DNA of 33,270 bases from JAZDRH01 sp047470865 (lineage in GTDB: Bacteria > Pseudomonadota > Gammaproteobacteria > Pseudomonadales > Pseudomonadaceae), in assembly GCF_047470865.1 (NCBI RefSeq), contig NZ_JAZDRH010000032.1:1-33270 (forward strand), given 5' to 3'. This document shows positions 7,295 through 16,500 of this stretch, in pieces. Position numbers and translations under genes: made by a program. The notes under the pieces are model-generated. The model ran no database searches. It was given only the letters and a program-made list of their open reading frames with translations, and had not been told where the DNA came from. Position 1 is the first letter of the stretch; each line of letters begins with the position of its first letter.

Positions 7295-8908
7295 ATGGCG
7301 CTTATCCGCTACTTGCCTTTTGCAGGCATTGTGTTGCTCTTTATCATCAGTTTGGGCTTTTGGCATACCAACAATTGGTGGGTTGTCAGCGCTGTTATTG
7401 CTGGTGCATTAAGCATCGTCGGAATAGTTGATTTATTACAAACACGCAAGGCCTTGCGTGCCAATTATCCTGTGATTGTGCATTTTCGTTATTTGTTTGA
7501 GGCTATTCGTCCTCAATTGCGTCAGTACTTGTTTGAGTCTGATGAAGATAAGGTGCCGTTTTCTCGCAACCAGCGTGAGTTAGTATATCAACGTGCGCAA
7601 AAACTACCTGAAACACGTGCCTTTGGTACTCAGCGCAATGTGTATGCCGAGCAATATGAGTGGATCAACCATTCAGTAGCACCCACTACCCTAAATGACG
7701 AACATTTCCGTGTAGTGATTGGCGGAGAACAATGTAAACACCCGTACTCGGCAAGCATCCTGAATATTTCAGCAATGAGCTTTGGTTCATTATCGCCTAA
7801 CGCAATACGCGCATTAAACCGTGGTGCTAAGTTAGGTAATTTCTATCACGATACAGGTGAAGGCTCTATTTCGCGTTATCATCAAGAATACGATGGTGAT
7901 CTGGTGTGGGAGTTAGGCTCAGGTTATTTTGGTGCACGCAATGCAGATGGCTCTTTTAGTCCTGAGCGCTTTGCCCAGCGCGCTAAACTTGAACAGGTAA
8001 AAATGATAGAAATTAAGCTATCTCAAGGGGCTAAGCCAGGCCATGGCGGTATGTTGCCTGGCTCAAAAGTGAGCGCTGAAATTGCGGAAGCACGTGGCAT
8101 TGAAATTGGTCAAGATTGTATTTCGCCACCTAAACATTCTGCTTTTTCTACACCTATTGAATTACTGAATTTCGTACAGCAACTACGTGAGCTATCTGGC
8201 GGTAAACCTGTAGGTTTTAAACTCGCCATTGGGCATCCGTGGGAATGGTTTGCTATCGCTAAAGCTATGCTTAAAACAGGTATTCTGCCTGATTTTATTG
8301 TGGTTGATGGAGCCGAAGGCGGGACAGGTGCCGCACCAGTGGAGTTTGCTGACCATATTGGTACACCAATGCGCGAAGCTTTACGTTTAGTGCACAATAC
8401 CTTGGTTGGCATTAATGTACGGCAACAGGTAAAAATAGGCGCGGCTGGAAAAATTATTAGCGCTTATGATATGGCGCGCACTATTGCTTTAGGTGCTGAT
8501 TGGTGTAACTCGGCACGTGGCTTTATGTTTGCATTAAGTTGCGTGCAATCATTAGCTTGCCACACTGACCATTGCCCAACAGGTATTGCTACACAGGAAA
8601 AGAGCCGCTGGAAAAATTTAGATTCACAAAATAAAGCCGTGCGTGTCTTTAACTACCACCATCAAACCGTTAAAGCACTAAAAGAAGTGATTGAAGCTGC
8701 TGGCTTAAAGCATCCACGTGATTTAGGACCAGAACATATTATTCACCGAACCTCATCAGTATCGGCACGTTCTATGGAGGTGATACATCACCAACTAACG
8801 CCTGGTTCGCTATTGGATGAGGATAATCTACCAGATCACATTTTATTCCAGAAGTTTTGGACGCATGCATGCCCTGATACTTTTGAGTACTGCTTGGGTG
8901 ATGCCTAG
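7295..8908 (+). CDS. Membrane-anchored FMN-binding glutamate-synthase-like protein
   Basis: The protein resembles the FMN/TIM-barrel synthase domain of the glutamate synthase large subunit. Two N-terminal hydrophobic segments (about residues 4-22 and 28-47) should anchor it to the membrane. Barrel motifs are clear: SAMSFGSLSPNAIRALNRGA, DTGEGSISRYH, LSQGAKPGHGGMLPG and VVDGAEGGTGAAP. The C-x5-C-x4-C motif at C416, C422 and C427 (SCVQSLACHTDHCPTGIATQ) matches the 3Fe-4S site of GltS. It lacks the glutaminase domain, and no gltD lies nearby, so it is not a normal glutamate synthase and its substrate is unknown. I chose the ATG at 7295 because GGAG precedes it; the frame continues nine codons upstream. 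The unit ends in a bidirectional terminator. Confidence 0.85.
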   Translation: MALIRYLPFAGIVLLFIISLGFWHTNNWWVVSAVIAGALSIVGIVDLLQTRKALRANYPVIVHFRYLFEAIRPQLRQYLFESDEDKVPFSRNQRELVYQRAQKLPETRAFGTQRNVYAEQYEWINHSVAPTTLNDEHFRVVIGGEQCKHPYSASILNISAMSFGSLSPNAIRALNRGAKLGNFYHDTGEGSISRYHQEYDGDLVWELGSGYFGARNADGSFSPERFAQRAKLEQVKMIEIKLSQGAKPGHGGMLPGSKVSAEIAEARGIEIGQDCISPPKHSAFSTPIELLNFVQQLRELSGGKPVGFKLAIGHPWEWFAIAKAMLKTGILPDFIVVDGAEGGTGAAPVEFADHIGTPMREALRLVHNTLVGINVRQQVKIGAAGKIISAYDMARTIALGADWCNSARGFMFALSCVQSLACHTDHCPTGIATQEKSRWKNLDSQNKAVRVFNYHHQTVKALKEVIEAAGLKHPRDLGPEHIIHRTSSVSARSMEVIHHQLTPGSLLDEDNLPDHILFQKFWTHACPDTFEYCLGDA

Positions 8909-8914
8909 AAATAT

Positions 8915-8944
8915 AAAAACGCCTGATTAATATCAGGCGTTTTT
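8915..8944. terminator. Bidirectional intrinsic terminator
   Basis: A perfect stem, AAAAACGCCTGAT (8915-8927) / ATCAGGCGTTTTT (8932-8944), has loop TAAT. With T-runs in both directions it serves the GltS-like gene and the convergent PA3496-type gene. Confidence 0.92.
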
Positions 8945-8969
8945 ATGAGGGAGTACTATCACTTTGTTT

Positions 8970-9167
8970 TCAATCATCGCTGTCTAGATCAAAGTCATAG
9001 TCATCTAGTTTTTTGCGTAAACGGCGTTCTTCTAGAAGGCTGTCGATAATTAAACGCTTAGTTAGGTTAGTTTTAGAAGATTCACTTGGAGCGGCATCGT
9101 CGTCGACAACATTATCGCTATCTTCTTCAAATTGATCATCTAGTTCTAGCTCTTCACTGCTACTCAT
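8970..9167 (-). CDS. Small acidic PA3496-family protein
   Basis: A 65-residue protein, very acidic at both ends (ELELDDQFEEDSDN, DDYDFDLDSDD), with a basic helical centre (TKRLIIDSLLEERRLRKKL). In Pseudomonas a small gene of this kind (PA3496, annotated by some databases as a putative envelope-integrity protein) sits next to nth, as here. The assignment rests on context, size and the LLEERRLRKKLDD motif as I remember it. The ATG at 9167 has GGGAG about eight bases upstream, and the in-frame ATG at 9182 is less likely. It has no signal peptide or membrane segment. The function is unproven. Confidence 0.7.
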   Translation of the reverse strand: MSSSEELELDDQFEEDSDNVVDDDAAPSESSKTNLTKRLIIDSLLEERRLRKKLDDYDFDLDSDD

Positions 9168-9204
9168 AGAATGGACTCCCATGGCTATACCACTTATGGC
9201 GCAC

Positions 9205-9234
9205 CTTATAGCTATAATCTGATAGCTCTGGGAA
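9205..9234 (-). promoter_or_regulatory. Candidate promoter of the PA3496-type gene
   Basis: On the minus strand TTCCCA (9234-9229) and TATAAG (9210-9205) are separated by 18 bases, about 40 bases upstream of the start codon. The gene may therefore be transcribed independently of nth. Confidence 0.35.
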
Positions 9235-9239
9235 ATTAA

Positions 9240-9266
9240 ATTTTTCTATTGATATCATAGAAAAAT
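9240..9266. repeat. AT-rich hairpin between nth and the PA3496-type gene
   Basis: ATTTTTCTAT (9240-9249) is perfectly complementary to ATAGAAAAAT (9257-9266), with loop TGATATC. Its low GC makes it a weak terminator at best, though it could mark the 3' end of nth mRNA or a processing site. Confidence 0.4.
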
Positions 9267-9280
9267 CATTAAATAGTTAA

Positions 9281-9916
9281 TTAATCAATATTTTTTTCTT
9301 TATATTCACATAAGTCTTCAATCATGCAACTGCCGCAGCGTGGCTTCCTCGCTTGGCAAGTATAGCGCCCATGCAAGATAAGCCAGTGATGGGCATCCAA
9401 TAGAAACTCTTTGGGTACGAACTTCAATAATTTTTGCTCAACTTCAAGTACGTTTTTACCAGGCGCTAAACCTGTGCGGTTGCTCACACGGAAAATATGT
9501 GTATCTACAGCCATCGCCACTTGGCGAAACGCGGTATTTAGTACTACGTTAGCTGTTTTACGACCTACACCAGGTAAGGCTTCGAGTTCTTCGCGCGTGT
9601 TAGGCACTTCGCCATTATGTTTTTCTAATAATAAGCGGCAGGTTTCAATAACATTTTTGCCTTTGGTTTTATACAAACCAATAGTTTTAATGTATTTGTA
9701 TAACTCATCGAGTCCCATGTCATAAATAGCTTTTGGAGTGTTGGCAACGGGATAGAGCAGATCAGTTGCTTTGTTGACTCCCACATCTGTAGCTTGCGCG
9801 GACAAAATCACAGAAATCAGCAGTTCAAAAGTGCTGCTGTATTTTAGCTCTGTTGTTGGGTTTGGATTTTCTTCACGCAAACGGCGAAATATCTCATAGC
9901 GTTTGGCAGCATTCAT
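9281..9916 (-). CDS. nth: Endonuclease III (DNA glycosylase/AP lyase)
   Basis: Nth removes oxidised pyrimidines and cleaves the abasic site in base excision repair. The helix-hairpin-helix LPGVGRKTA holds catalytic K120, and D138 follows in AMAVDTHIFRVSNR. The 4Fe-4S loop has the exact C-x6-C-x2-C-x5-C spacing (C187, C194, C197, C203). The 211 residues equal E. coli Nth in length. The ATG at 9916 gives the usual N-terminus (MNAAKRYEIFRRL), with no strong Shine-Dalgarno. In Pseudomonas nth usually follows the rnf genes; here no rnf gene lies upstream, and a divergent symporter gene stands there instead. It may be co-transcribed with the small gene 113 bases downstream. Confidence 0.97.
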   Translation of the reverse strand: MNAAKRYEIFRRLREENPNPTTELKYSSTFELLISVILSAQATDVGVNKATDLLYPVANTPKAIYDMGLDELYKYIKTIGLYKTKGKNVIETCRLLLEKHNGEVPNTREELEALPGVGRKTANVVLNTAFRQVAMAVDTHIFRVSNRTGLAPGKNVLEVEQKLLKFVPKEFLLDAHHWLILHGRYTCQARKPRCGSCMIEDLCEYKEKNID

Positions 9917-9989
9917 AATAGTTAACAGGTTACTTAACGGTAATCTATGGTAACGAATCTGGTTGATTTTGTCTGAAACCTATTGGTCA

Positions 9990-10017
9990 TTTACAGTGTT
10001 TTAACAAAAGCTATCAA
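9990..10017 (-). promoter_or_regulatory. Possible nth promoter
   Basis: On the minus strand TTGATA (10017-10012) is followed after 16 bases by TGTAAA (9995-9990). The -35 match is good and the -10 is mediocre. Confidence 0.28.
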
Positions 10018-10203
10018 GTGAGTTGAGCTATCTAAAAATATTAAACTATTTAGTTTTAATGCGTTTCCCTGATCTTGTTCTATTTTTCTTGATTTTTTCT
10101 GGTGCTAAGGCAAATAAATAGTTTTTTTGTATAAAAAATAACTTGACCGCTACGATTTGTGTTGCAAACTGTGTGATCTTTATAAGGTTCTAGGTTAATA
10201 ATT

Positions 10204-11562
10204 GTGATTGCTACAGTTTTTCAAGTGATAGAAGACACGGTGATAAAAGTCCATGAGCTCGTTTGGGGTGTCCCTATGCTCATTGCGATTTTAGGTACAG
10301 GCGCTTTCCTCATGCTGGCGCTTAAGGCTATGCCACTGCGTAATATTTTTCGTGGTTTTCGCGAAATGTGGCAAGGGCGAACTAAAGCAGATGATAGTTT
10401 AGGCCATATCTCACCTTTTGCTGCCTTAATGACTACGCTGGCAGCTACTGTTGGTACAGGCAATATTGCAGGTGTAGCAACCGCTATTATGATTGGTGGT
10501 CCAGGTGCGCTGTTTTGGATGTGGTGTACCGCATTAGTGGGTATGGCGACTAAATATGCTGAAGTCGTGTTGGCGGTGCATTTTCGTGAAAAAAATGATA
10601 AAGAACACTTTGTTGGCGGGCCCATGTATGTCATTAAAAATGGCTTAGGGCACCGTTGGGCTTGGTTGGCTTTTGCCTTTGCATTATTTGGCGGCTTGGC
10701 TAGCTTTGGTATCGGTAATATGGTGCAAGTTAATAGTATGGCTGGTGCTTTAGATCGTACTTTTGATGTGCCAACGTGGGTAACAGGCTGTGTGGTAATG
10801 GTGGTAGTCGGCCTGGTGGTATTAGGGGGCATTAAACGCATAGGTAACGTAGCACAGGTTTTAGTGCCTTTTATGTGTGTAGCTTATGTGCTTGCGGCCT
10901 TGGCAGTATTAGCGGTCAATTACCAAGCTATTCCTGATGCCTTTGCACTTATTTTTGAGTCAGCTTTTACCGGGCATGCAGCCGCAGGCGGCTTTGCTGG
11001 TGCTACTATTATTGCAGCATTAAGAGCAGGTGTGGCGCGTGGTATTTTTTCTAATGAAGCTGGGTTGGGTAGTGCAGGTATTGCACAGGCTGCTGGTGCT
11101 AGTGAAAACCCAGTGCAGTCGGGCTTAATTGGTATGATGGGCACCTTTATTGACACCATTATTGTGTGCACTATGACGGGGCTTGCAATTATTTGTAGTG
11201 GGGTGTGGATTAACTCAGGGTTAGATGGTGCGCCCTTATCAACTGCTGCTTTTGAATCTGCTTTTGCCGGCGGTGGTTATATTTTAGCCACAGCCCTGAT
11301 TATTTTTGCGTTTACTACAATATTGGGATGGAGTTACTACGCCGAGCGTTGTTGGGAGTATTTACTTGGTAGTAAAATTATCATCCCATTCCGTTTAGTC
11401 TGGGTGGTAGTGTTGCCTGTTGGGGCGTTGGCTGAGTTAGACTTTGTTTGGTTACTGGCTGACACCTTAAATGGTTTAATGGCATTGCCAAACTTGTTAT
11501 CGCTATTATTATTAAGCCCGTTAGTGATTCGACTAACGCGTGATTATTTTAATAAACAGTAA
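10204..11562 (+). CDS. Sodium:alanine/glycine symporter, AGCS family
   Basis: A polytopic inner-membrane protein of 452 residues that imports small neutral amino acids, most often alanine or glycine, with Na+. The AGCS hallmark region is clear: LAATVGTGNIAGVATAIMIG, then GPGALFWMWCTALVGMATKY with AEVVLAV after it. A second conserved block, GVARGIFSNEAGLGSAGIAQ, follows. Around ten hydrophobic segments run to the end. The start is a GTG at 10204 with AGG about nine bases upstream; starting later would lose the usual N-terminal helix region. Substrate cannot be told from sequence by eye. tpx follows after 55 bases with no obvious terminator between, so read-through is possible. Confidence 0.92.
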   Translation: MIATVFQVIEDTVIKVHELVWGVPMLIAILGTGAFLMLALKAMPLRNIFRGFREMWQGRTKADDSLGHISPFAALMTTLAATVGTGNIAGVATAIMIGGPGALFWMWCTALVGMATKYAEVVLAVHFREKNDKEHFVGGPMYVIKNGLGHRWAWLAFAFALFGGLASFGIGNMVQVNSMAGALDRTFDVPTWVTGCVVMVVVGLVVLGGIKRIGNVAQVLVPFMCVAYVLAALAVLAVNYQAIPDAFALIFESAFTGHAAAGGFAGATIIAALRAGVARGIFSNEAGLGSAGIAQAAGASENPVQSGLIGMMGTFIDTIIVCTMTGLAIICSGVWINSGLDGAPLSTAAFESAFAGGGYILATALIIFAFTTILGWSYYAERCWEYLLGSKIIIPFRLVWVVVLPVGALAELDFVWLLADTLNGLMALPNLLSLLLLSPLVIRLTRDYFNKQ

Positions 11563-11617
11563 ATGTAAGTCTGTTAGCTTACTGGCTAGCTACATTAATT
11601 AATAAAGGAAATGTGTG

Positions 11618-12118
11618 ATGTCACAGGTTACATTCAAAGGTGCTCCTATCCGTATTGATGGACACTTCCCAGAAAAAGGCGAGACAGCTCCTGCATTTGC
11701 TTTAGTTGGCGCTACATTAGAAGAAATTTCTTTAGCCAGCATGGACGGTCAGCGCAAGGTTCTAAATATTTTCCCAAGCATTGACACCCCAGTTTGCGCA
11801 ACTAGCGTTCGTCGCTTTAATGAACAAGCTTCTAACTTACGAAATACACGTGTGCTGTGTATTTCTGCGGACTTGCCGTTTGCGCAATCACGTTTTTGTG
11901 GTGCTGAAGGTTTAGATCGTGTGCGCACACTTTCTACTATGCGCGATCCAGATTTCTTCCAATCCTATGGTGTAGATATCGCTGAAGGTCCTTTAGCAGG
12001 ATTAGGTGCACGAGCTGTTATCGTGTTAGATGAAGATAACACAGTGCTCTATAGCGAATTAGTCGCTGAAATTGCGTCTGAACCTGACTATGAAGCGGCG
12101 CTGGCTGTATTAGCCTAA
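11618..12118 (+). CDS. tpx: Thiol peroxidase, atypical 2-Cys peroxiredoxin Tpx
   Basis: Tpx reduces H2O2 and especially alkyl hydroperoxides using thioredoxin. Peroxidatic C60 lies in FPSIDTPVCATSVRRF and resolving C94 in FAQSRFCGAEGL, at the spacing of E. coli Tpx (C61/C95). The 166 residues give a single complete thioredoxin-fold domain. The ATG at 11618 has AAAGGAA upstream at good spacing. The frame also has a GTG one codon earlier, which I consider unlikely. It ends in a hairpin with a weak T-tract. Confidence 0.97.
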   Translation: MSQVTFKGAPIRIDGHFPEKGETAPAFALVGATLEEISLASMDGQRKVLNIFPSIDTPVCATSVRRFNEQASNLRNTRVLCISADLPFAQSRFCGAEGLDRVRTLSTMRDPDFFQSYGVDIAEGPLAGLGARAVIVLDEDNTVLYSELVAEIASEPDYEAALAVLA

Positions 12119-12129
12119 GTGTAAAATAA

Positions 12130-12160
12130 CAGCGGCAGGTATTAATCTGCCGCTGATTTA
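12130..12160 (+). terminator. Probable terminator of tpx
   Basis: CAGCGGCAG (12130-12138) pairs perfectly with CTGCCGCTG (12147-12155). The stem is GC-rich, but the following ATTTAG gives a poor T-run. Confidence 0.6.
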
Positions 12161-12169
12161 GTGGTCTAT

Positions 12170-12210
12170 TTCCCTGCAAAATAATAAAAACGCTATAAAA
12201 CAGTTAACTG
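12170..12210 (+). promoter_or_regulatory. Candidate promoter/operator of the efflux operon
   Basis: TTCCCT (12170-12175), 18 bases, then TATAAA (12194-12199). The perfect 10-bp palindrome CAGTTAACTG (12201-12210) follows immediately, where transcription would begin, and is a natural repressor site. An alternative promoter, CTTCCA-N17-TATCTT, lies at 12234-12262. No local regulator gene of the TetR or two-component type is present. Confidence 0.35.
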
Positions 12211-12280
12211 AACGTAAAAAACACGTAAAGAAGCTTCCAACCTAGACCAAGCCTGTTATCTTCATTCATAGTGAAAATGG

Positions 12281-13546
12281 ATGCTTGTCTACATGTCTGA
12301 CTTATCAATGAAAAAATCATCTTCTGCAAAAAAAATTATTTCTTTAGTCCTCTTCGCTTTGCTACTTATTGGGTTGCTTTGGTATTTTTGGCCGCAATCT
12401 AAAACCACAGAGCAAGATGGTCGACCTTGGCGGCGAGGCGCAACCAGTTTAACGGCTGTACCTGTAACCGCAGTTGATGTTGTTAAAGCACCTTTTGCCG
12501 TTGAGTTAAAAGCATTAGGTACGGTTACGGCGTGGAACCATGTCAGTGTAGTCAGTCAAGTAGGTGGTGAGTTAGTTGGGATTAAGTTTGTAGAAGGGCA
12601 GTACGTTAAAGCAGGTGATGTTTTAGCGCAGATTGATCCTCGCACTTATCAAGCTGAAGTAACGCAAGCACGAGGTGCATTAGCCGAGCAGCAGGCCCAG
12701 CTAACCCATGCTGAAAAAGAATTAGTACGTTATAAAAACCTGATCAAACAAGATTCTGTTGCGCAACAAACCTTGGATGCACAGCAAGCTACAGTTAACC
12801 AGCAACGTGCGACTATTAAGGTGCGCCAAGCGCAGCTAGATAAAGCAGAGCTTGATCTTAAACATAGCACTATTCATGCACCTATAGCGGGTCGTTTAGG
12901 TTTGCGCAAAGTTGACCAAGGCAATATCGTGGCCGCCAATAGTACAGAAATCGTCACTATTACTCAGGATCAACCTATAGCAGTTAGTTTCACCATACCT
13001 GAGCGCGATTTATTGAGCGTAATTAAACCTTTTAAACAAGGTGAGAAGTTGCGCGTACAAGCCTGGAATCGTGATGAAACTGAACTGTTAGCTGTGGGTG
13101 AGTTAGATAGCATAGATAACCAAGTGGATGTTGCCACCGGCAGTATTCGTTTAAAAGCGCGTTTCACCAATGAAGAAGGCTTGTTGTTTCCTAATCAGTT
13201 TGTCAATGTGCGCCTGCACACCATAACCTATCCAGACGCCTTATTAGTTCCAGCAGATAGCGTGCAATATGGCGCAAAAGGCAGTTTTGTCTGGAAGATT
13301 GGCAGTGATGACATAGTTCAAGTACAGCCTGTCGAAGTTGCCCGTACTGATGGCGTAACCACAATGTTGATCAGTGGTGTAGTGGCAGGGGAAACAGTAG
13401 TACTAGAGGGCGTCGACCGCTTGCGCACAGGCAGTAAAATTGAACGTGTTCAGCCATTACCTAGCACTAAAGTAGACGCAGTTATTGAGGAGCCCTCATT
13501 AGGTATCTCTGTTTCAGGAAGCGAACCAGCAGCTGCTAAAGAGTAA
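12281..13546 (+). CDS. muxA: RND efflux periplasmic adaptor (MuxA/MdtA-like)
   Basis: This is the membrane fusion protein that links the inner-membrane RND pump to the outer-membrane channel. It is 421 residues long. An N-terminal membrane anchor (IISLVLFALLLIGLLWYFW) without a lipobox is followed by a lipoyl half-motif (VSQVGGELVGIKFVEGQYVK), an alpha-hairpin coiled coil rich in Gln and Ala (about residues 125-195), the second lipoyl half (IHAPIAGRLGLRKVDQGNIV) and beta-barrel and membrane-proximal domains. The first ATG (12281) is used; ATGs at 12293 and 12308 are alternatives, and none has a clear Shine-Dalgarno. muxB starts four bases after the stop. The symbol follows the Pseudomonas operon of the same layout; mdtA is the enterobacterial equivalent. 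Confidence 0.9.
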   Translation: MLVYMSDLSMKKSSSAKKIISLVLFALLLIGLLWYFWPQSKTTEQDGRPWRRGATSLTAVPVTAVDVVKAPFAVELKALGTVTAWNHVSVVSQVGGELVGIKFVEGQYVKAGDVLAQIDPRTYQAEVTQARGALAEQQAQLTHAEKELVRYKNLIKQDSVAQQTLDAQQATVNQQRATIKVRQAQLDKAELDLKHSTIHAPIAGRLGLRKVDQGNIVAANSTEIVTITQDQPIAVSFTIPERDLLSVIKPFKQGEKLRVQAWNRDETELLAVGELDSIDNQVDVATGSIRLKARFTNEEGLLFPNQFVNVRLHTITYPDALLVPADSVQYGAKGSFVWKIGSDDIVQVQPVEVARTDGVTTMLISGVVAGETVVLEGVDRLRTGSKIERVQPLPSTKVDAVIEEPSLGISVSGSEPAAAKE

Positions 13547-13550
13547 GCGC

Positions 13551-16500
13551 ATGAATATTTCACGTCCTTTTATTCTGCGTCCAGTAGCGACTACCTTGCT
13601 GATGGTCGCTATCTTAATGGCTGGTATTTTAGCCTATCGGTTGTTGCCAGTGGCTGCCTTGCCACAGGTGGATTATCCAACTATTCGGGTTATGACGCTG
13701 TATCCAGGCGCTAGCCCACAGGTGATGACCAGCGCTGTTACAGCACCGCTAGAGCGCCAATTTGGGCAAATGCCTGGCTTAGAACAAATGGCTTCCACAA
13801 GCTCAGGTGGCGCCTCTGTTATTAATTTACGCTTTAGCTTAGATGTAGATTTAGGCGTAGCAGAACAAGAAGTGCAAGCAGCAATTAACGCAGCCACTAA
13901 CTTATTGCCTAGCGATTTACCTGCTCCACCTGTGTATAACAAGGTTAATCCAGCGGATAGCCCAGTACTTACTTTAGCTATTACCTCAAAAACAGATCCA
14001 TTGCCTGAGCTTAACGACTTAGTTGATACCCGCATGGCGCAAAAAATAGCGCAGATTACAGGTGTGGGATTGGTTAGCATTGGCGGTGGCCAACGCCCAG
14101 CAGTACGGATTCAAGCTAACCCTCAACTATTGGCTGCCGCCGGCTTAACTATGGCTGATGTGCGCTCTGTGATTACGCGCTCTAACGTCAACCAACCGAA
14201 GGGTAGTATTGATGGCCCTTCACGTATTACGCAATTGGATGCAAATGATCAGCTACGTTCAGTGGATGATTATAAAAATCTGATCTTAAAACATGAAGAT
14301 GGCAACGTCTTGCGCTTAGGTGATGTGGCGAGCATTATAGCGGGTTCGGAAAACCAGCGTTTAGCAGCATGGGCAAATGAAAATCAAGCTGTGCTACTCA
14401 ATATTCAGCGCCAACCAGGCGCTAACGTTATTGAGGTTGTCGAGCGAATTAACCAATTATTGCCACATATTATTGACAGTTTGCCAGCTAGTTTAGAAGT
14501 TATTGTGTTAACGGACCGAACGCAAACCATTCGTGCAGCGGTTAATGATGTGCAGTTTGAGCTCTTCTTAGCCATTGCCTTAGTGGTACTGGTTACCTTT
14601 ATTTTCTTAAAGCGTTTTTCTGCAACAATTATTCCATCTATCGCCGTACCGCTGTCACTGGTAGGCACCTTTGGCATCATGTACTTAGCGGGGTTTTCGC
14701 TAAATAACCTCACTTTAATGGCGCTCACTATTGCGACTGGTTTTGTGGTCGATGATGCCATTGTGATGATGGAAAATATTGCTCGTCATATTGAAGAAGG
14801 CGAAACGCCAATGAATGCCGCGCTTAAAGGCGCTAAGCAAATAGGTTTTACTCTAGTTTCGTTAACTTTTTCCCTCATTGCGGTGTTAATTCCATTGCTG
14901 TTTATGGAGGATGTGGTAGGGCGGCTGTTCCGTGAGTTTGCTATTACCCTATCGGTAGCCATCTTAATTTCATTGGTGATTTCTCTGACGCTAACACCCA
15001 TGATGAGTGCGCGTTTACTTAAAGCAGAAAATCATTCAGAGCAGAAAAAAGACTGGTTGCAATCGACCATTGAGCTTTATAGCCGTACCTTGGCGTGGGT
15101 ATTAAAGCATCAAGTCTTAACGCTTTGGGTGGCAGTGGCGACTTTTGTATTTACAGTTGTGCTATGGATAGCTATTCCTAAAGGCTTCTTCCCTGACCAA
15201 GATACAGGTGTGATTCAAGGTATTTCTGAAGCTTCTCAAACGGTTTCTTTTACGGCAATGGCAAAACGTCAGCAACAACTGGTGGAGGTTATTTTGCAAG
15301 ATCCTGCTGTAGATAGCGTTTCTTCACAAATTGGTATTGATGGTGACAATGCAACCTTAAATACAGGGCGCATGCTGATCAACTTAAAGCCTTTTGCACA
15401 GCGTGATGTAACGGCTCAGCAAGTGATAGAGCGCTTGAAACCAAGCTTAGCCAAAGTTGTGGGCATTGAGCTATTTATGCAGCCAGTTCAAGACTTAAGC
15501 ATTGAAGATCGTGTCAGTCGTACGCGCTTTCAATTCAGTTTAGAGTCACCAGATAAGGCTTTTCTTGAAGAGTGGACGCCTGTTTTGGTTGAAGAACTGA
15601 GTAAAAGCCCACTATTGACCGATGTTACGAGTGACCTGCAAAACCGAGGCGCACAATTTTACTTAGACCTAGATCGAGATATGGCTGGGCGTTTAGGTGT
15701 CAGTGTATCGGCCATCAGTGATGCTTTATACGATGCATTTGGTCAGCGCCAAATATCCACCATCTTTACCCAAACTAGCCAATATCGGGTGGTATTAGAA
15801 AGCTTTAATAATCGTCAAGATGCCCGTGCAGCACTGAATAGTATTTATGTGCCTAGCAATTCAGGTCAGGCTGTGCGCTTATCGAACCTTGTTATTTTGC
15901 ATGAAACAGCTGCGCCTTTAGTAATTAGCCACATAGGACAGTTTCCTGCGGTTACCGTGTCGTTTAACTTAGCACCTGGCGTTTCATTAGGTGAAGCAGT
16001 TGAGTTTATTGAGGCGACACAAACACAATTAGATATGCCCGCTTCAGTACAAAGTGAATTCCAAGGTGCGGCTAAAGCCTTTCGAGCGTCGTTGTCCAGC
16101 ACGGTTTGGTTGATATTAGCGGCTGTTGTTACCATGTATTTGGTATTGGGCATTTTGTACGAAAGCTATATTCATCCTGTCACTATTCTTTCTACCTTGC
16201 CATCAGCAGCGATTGGCGCATTACTCGCCTTAATGGTGACGGGCAATGATCTCAATTTGATTGCGATTATCGGTATTATTTTGCTCATTGGCATTGTGAA
16301 GAAAAATGCCATTATGATGATCGATTTCGCTTTAGATGCTGAGCGCGAGCACGGAATGAACCCCGAACAGGCGATTTTTCAAGCAGCATTATTGCGTTTT
16401 AGACCTATTTTAATGACAACCATGGCCGCCTTATTTGCCGCCATTCCTCTGATGCTAGCCTCAGGATCAGGTGCAGAGCTACGTCAACCACTAGGTATTA

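Noticed and set aside
10221..10841. 206-codon minus-strand ORF inside the AGCS symporter gene
   Set aside because: The composition (Thr, Pro, Ile) is the mirror of membrane-helix codons, and the plus-strand frame is clearly the gene. The same applies to antisense frames in the pump genes and rne.
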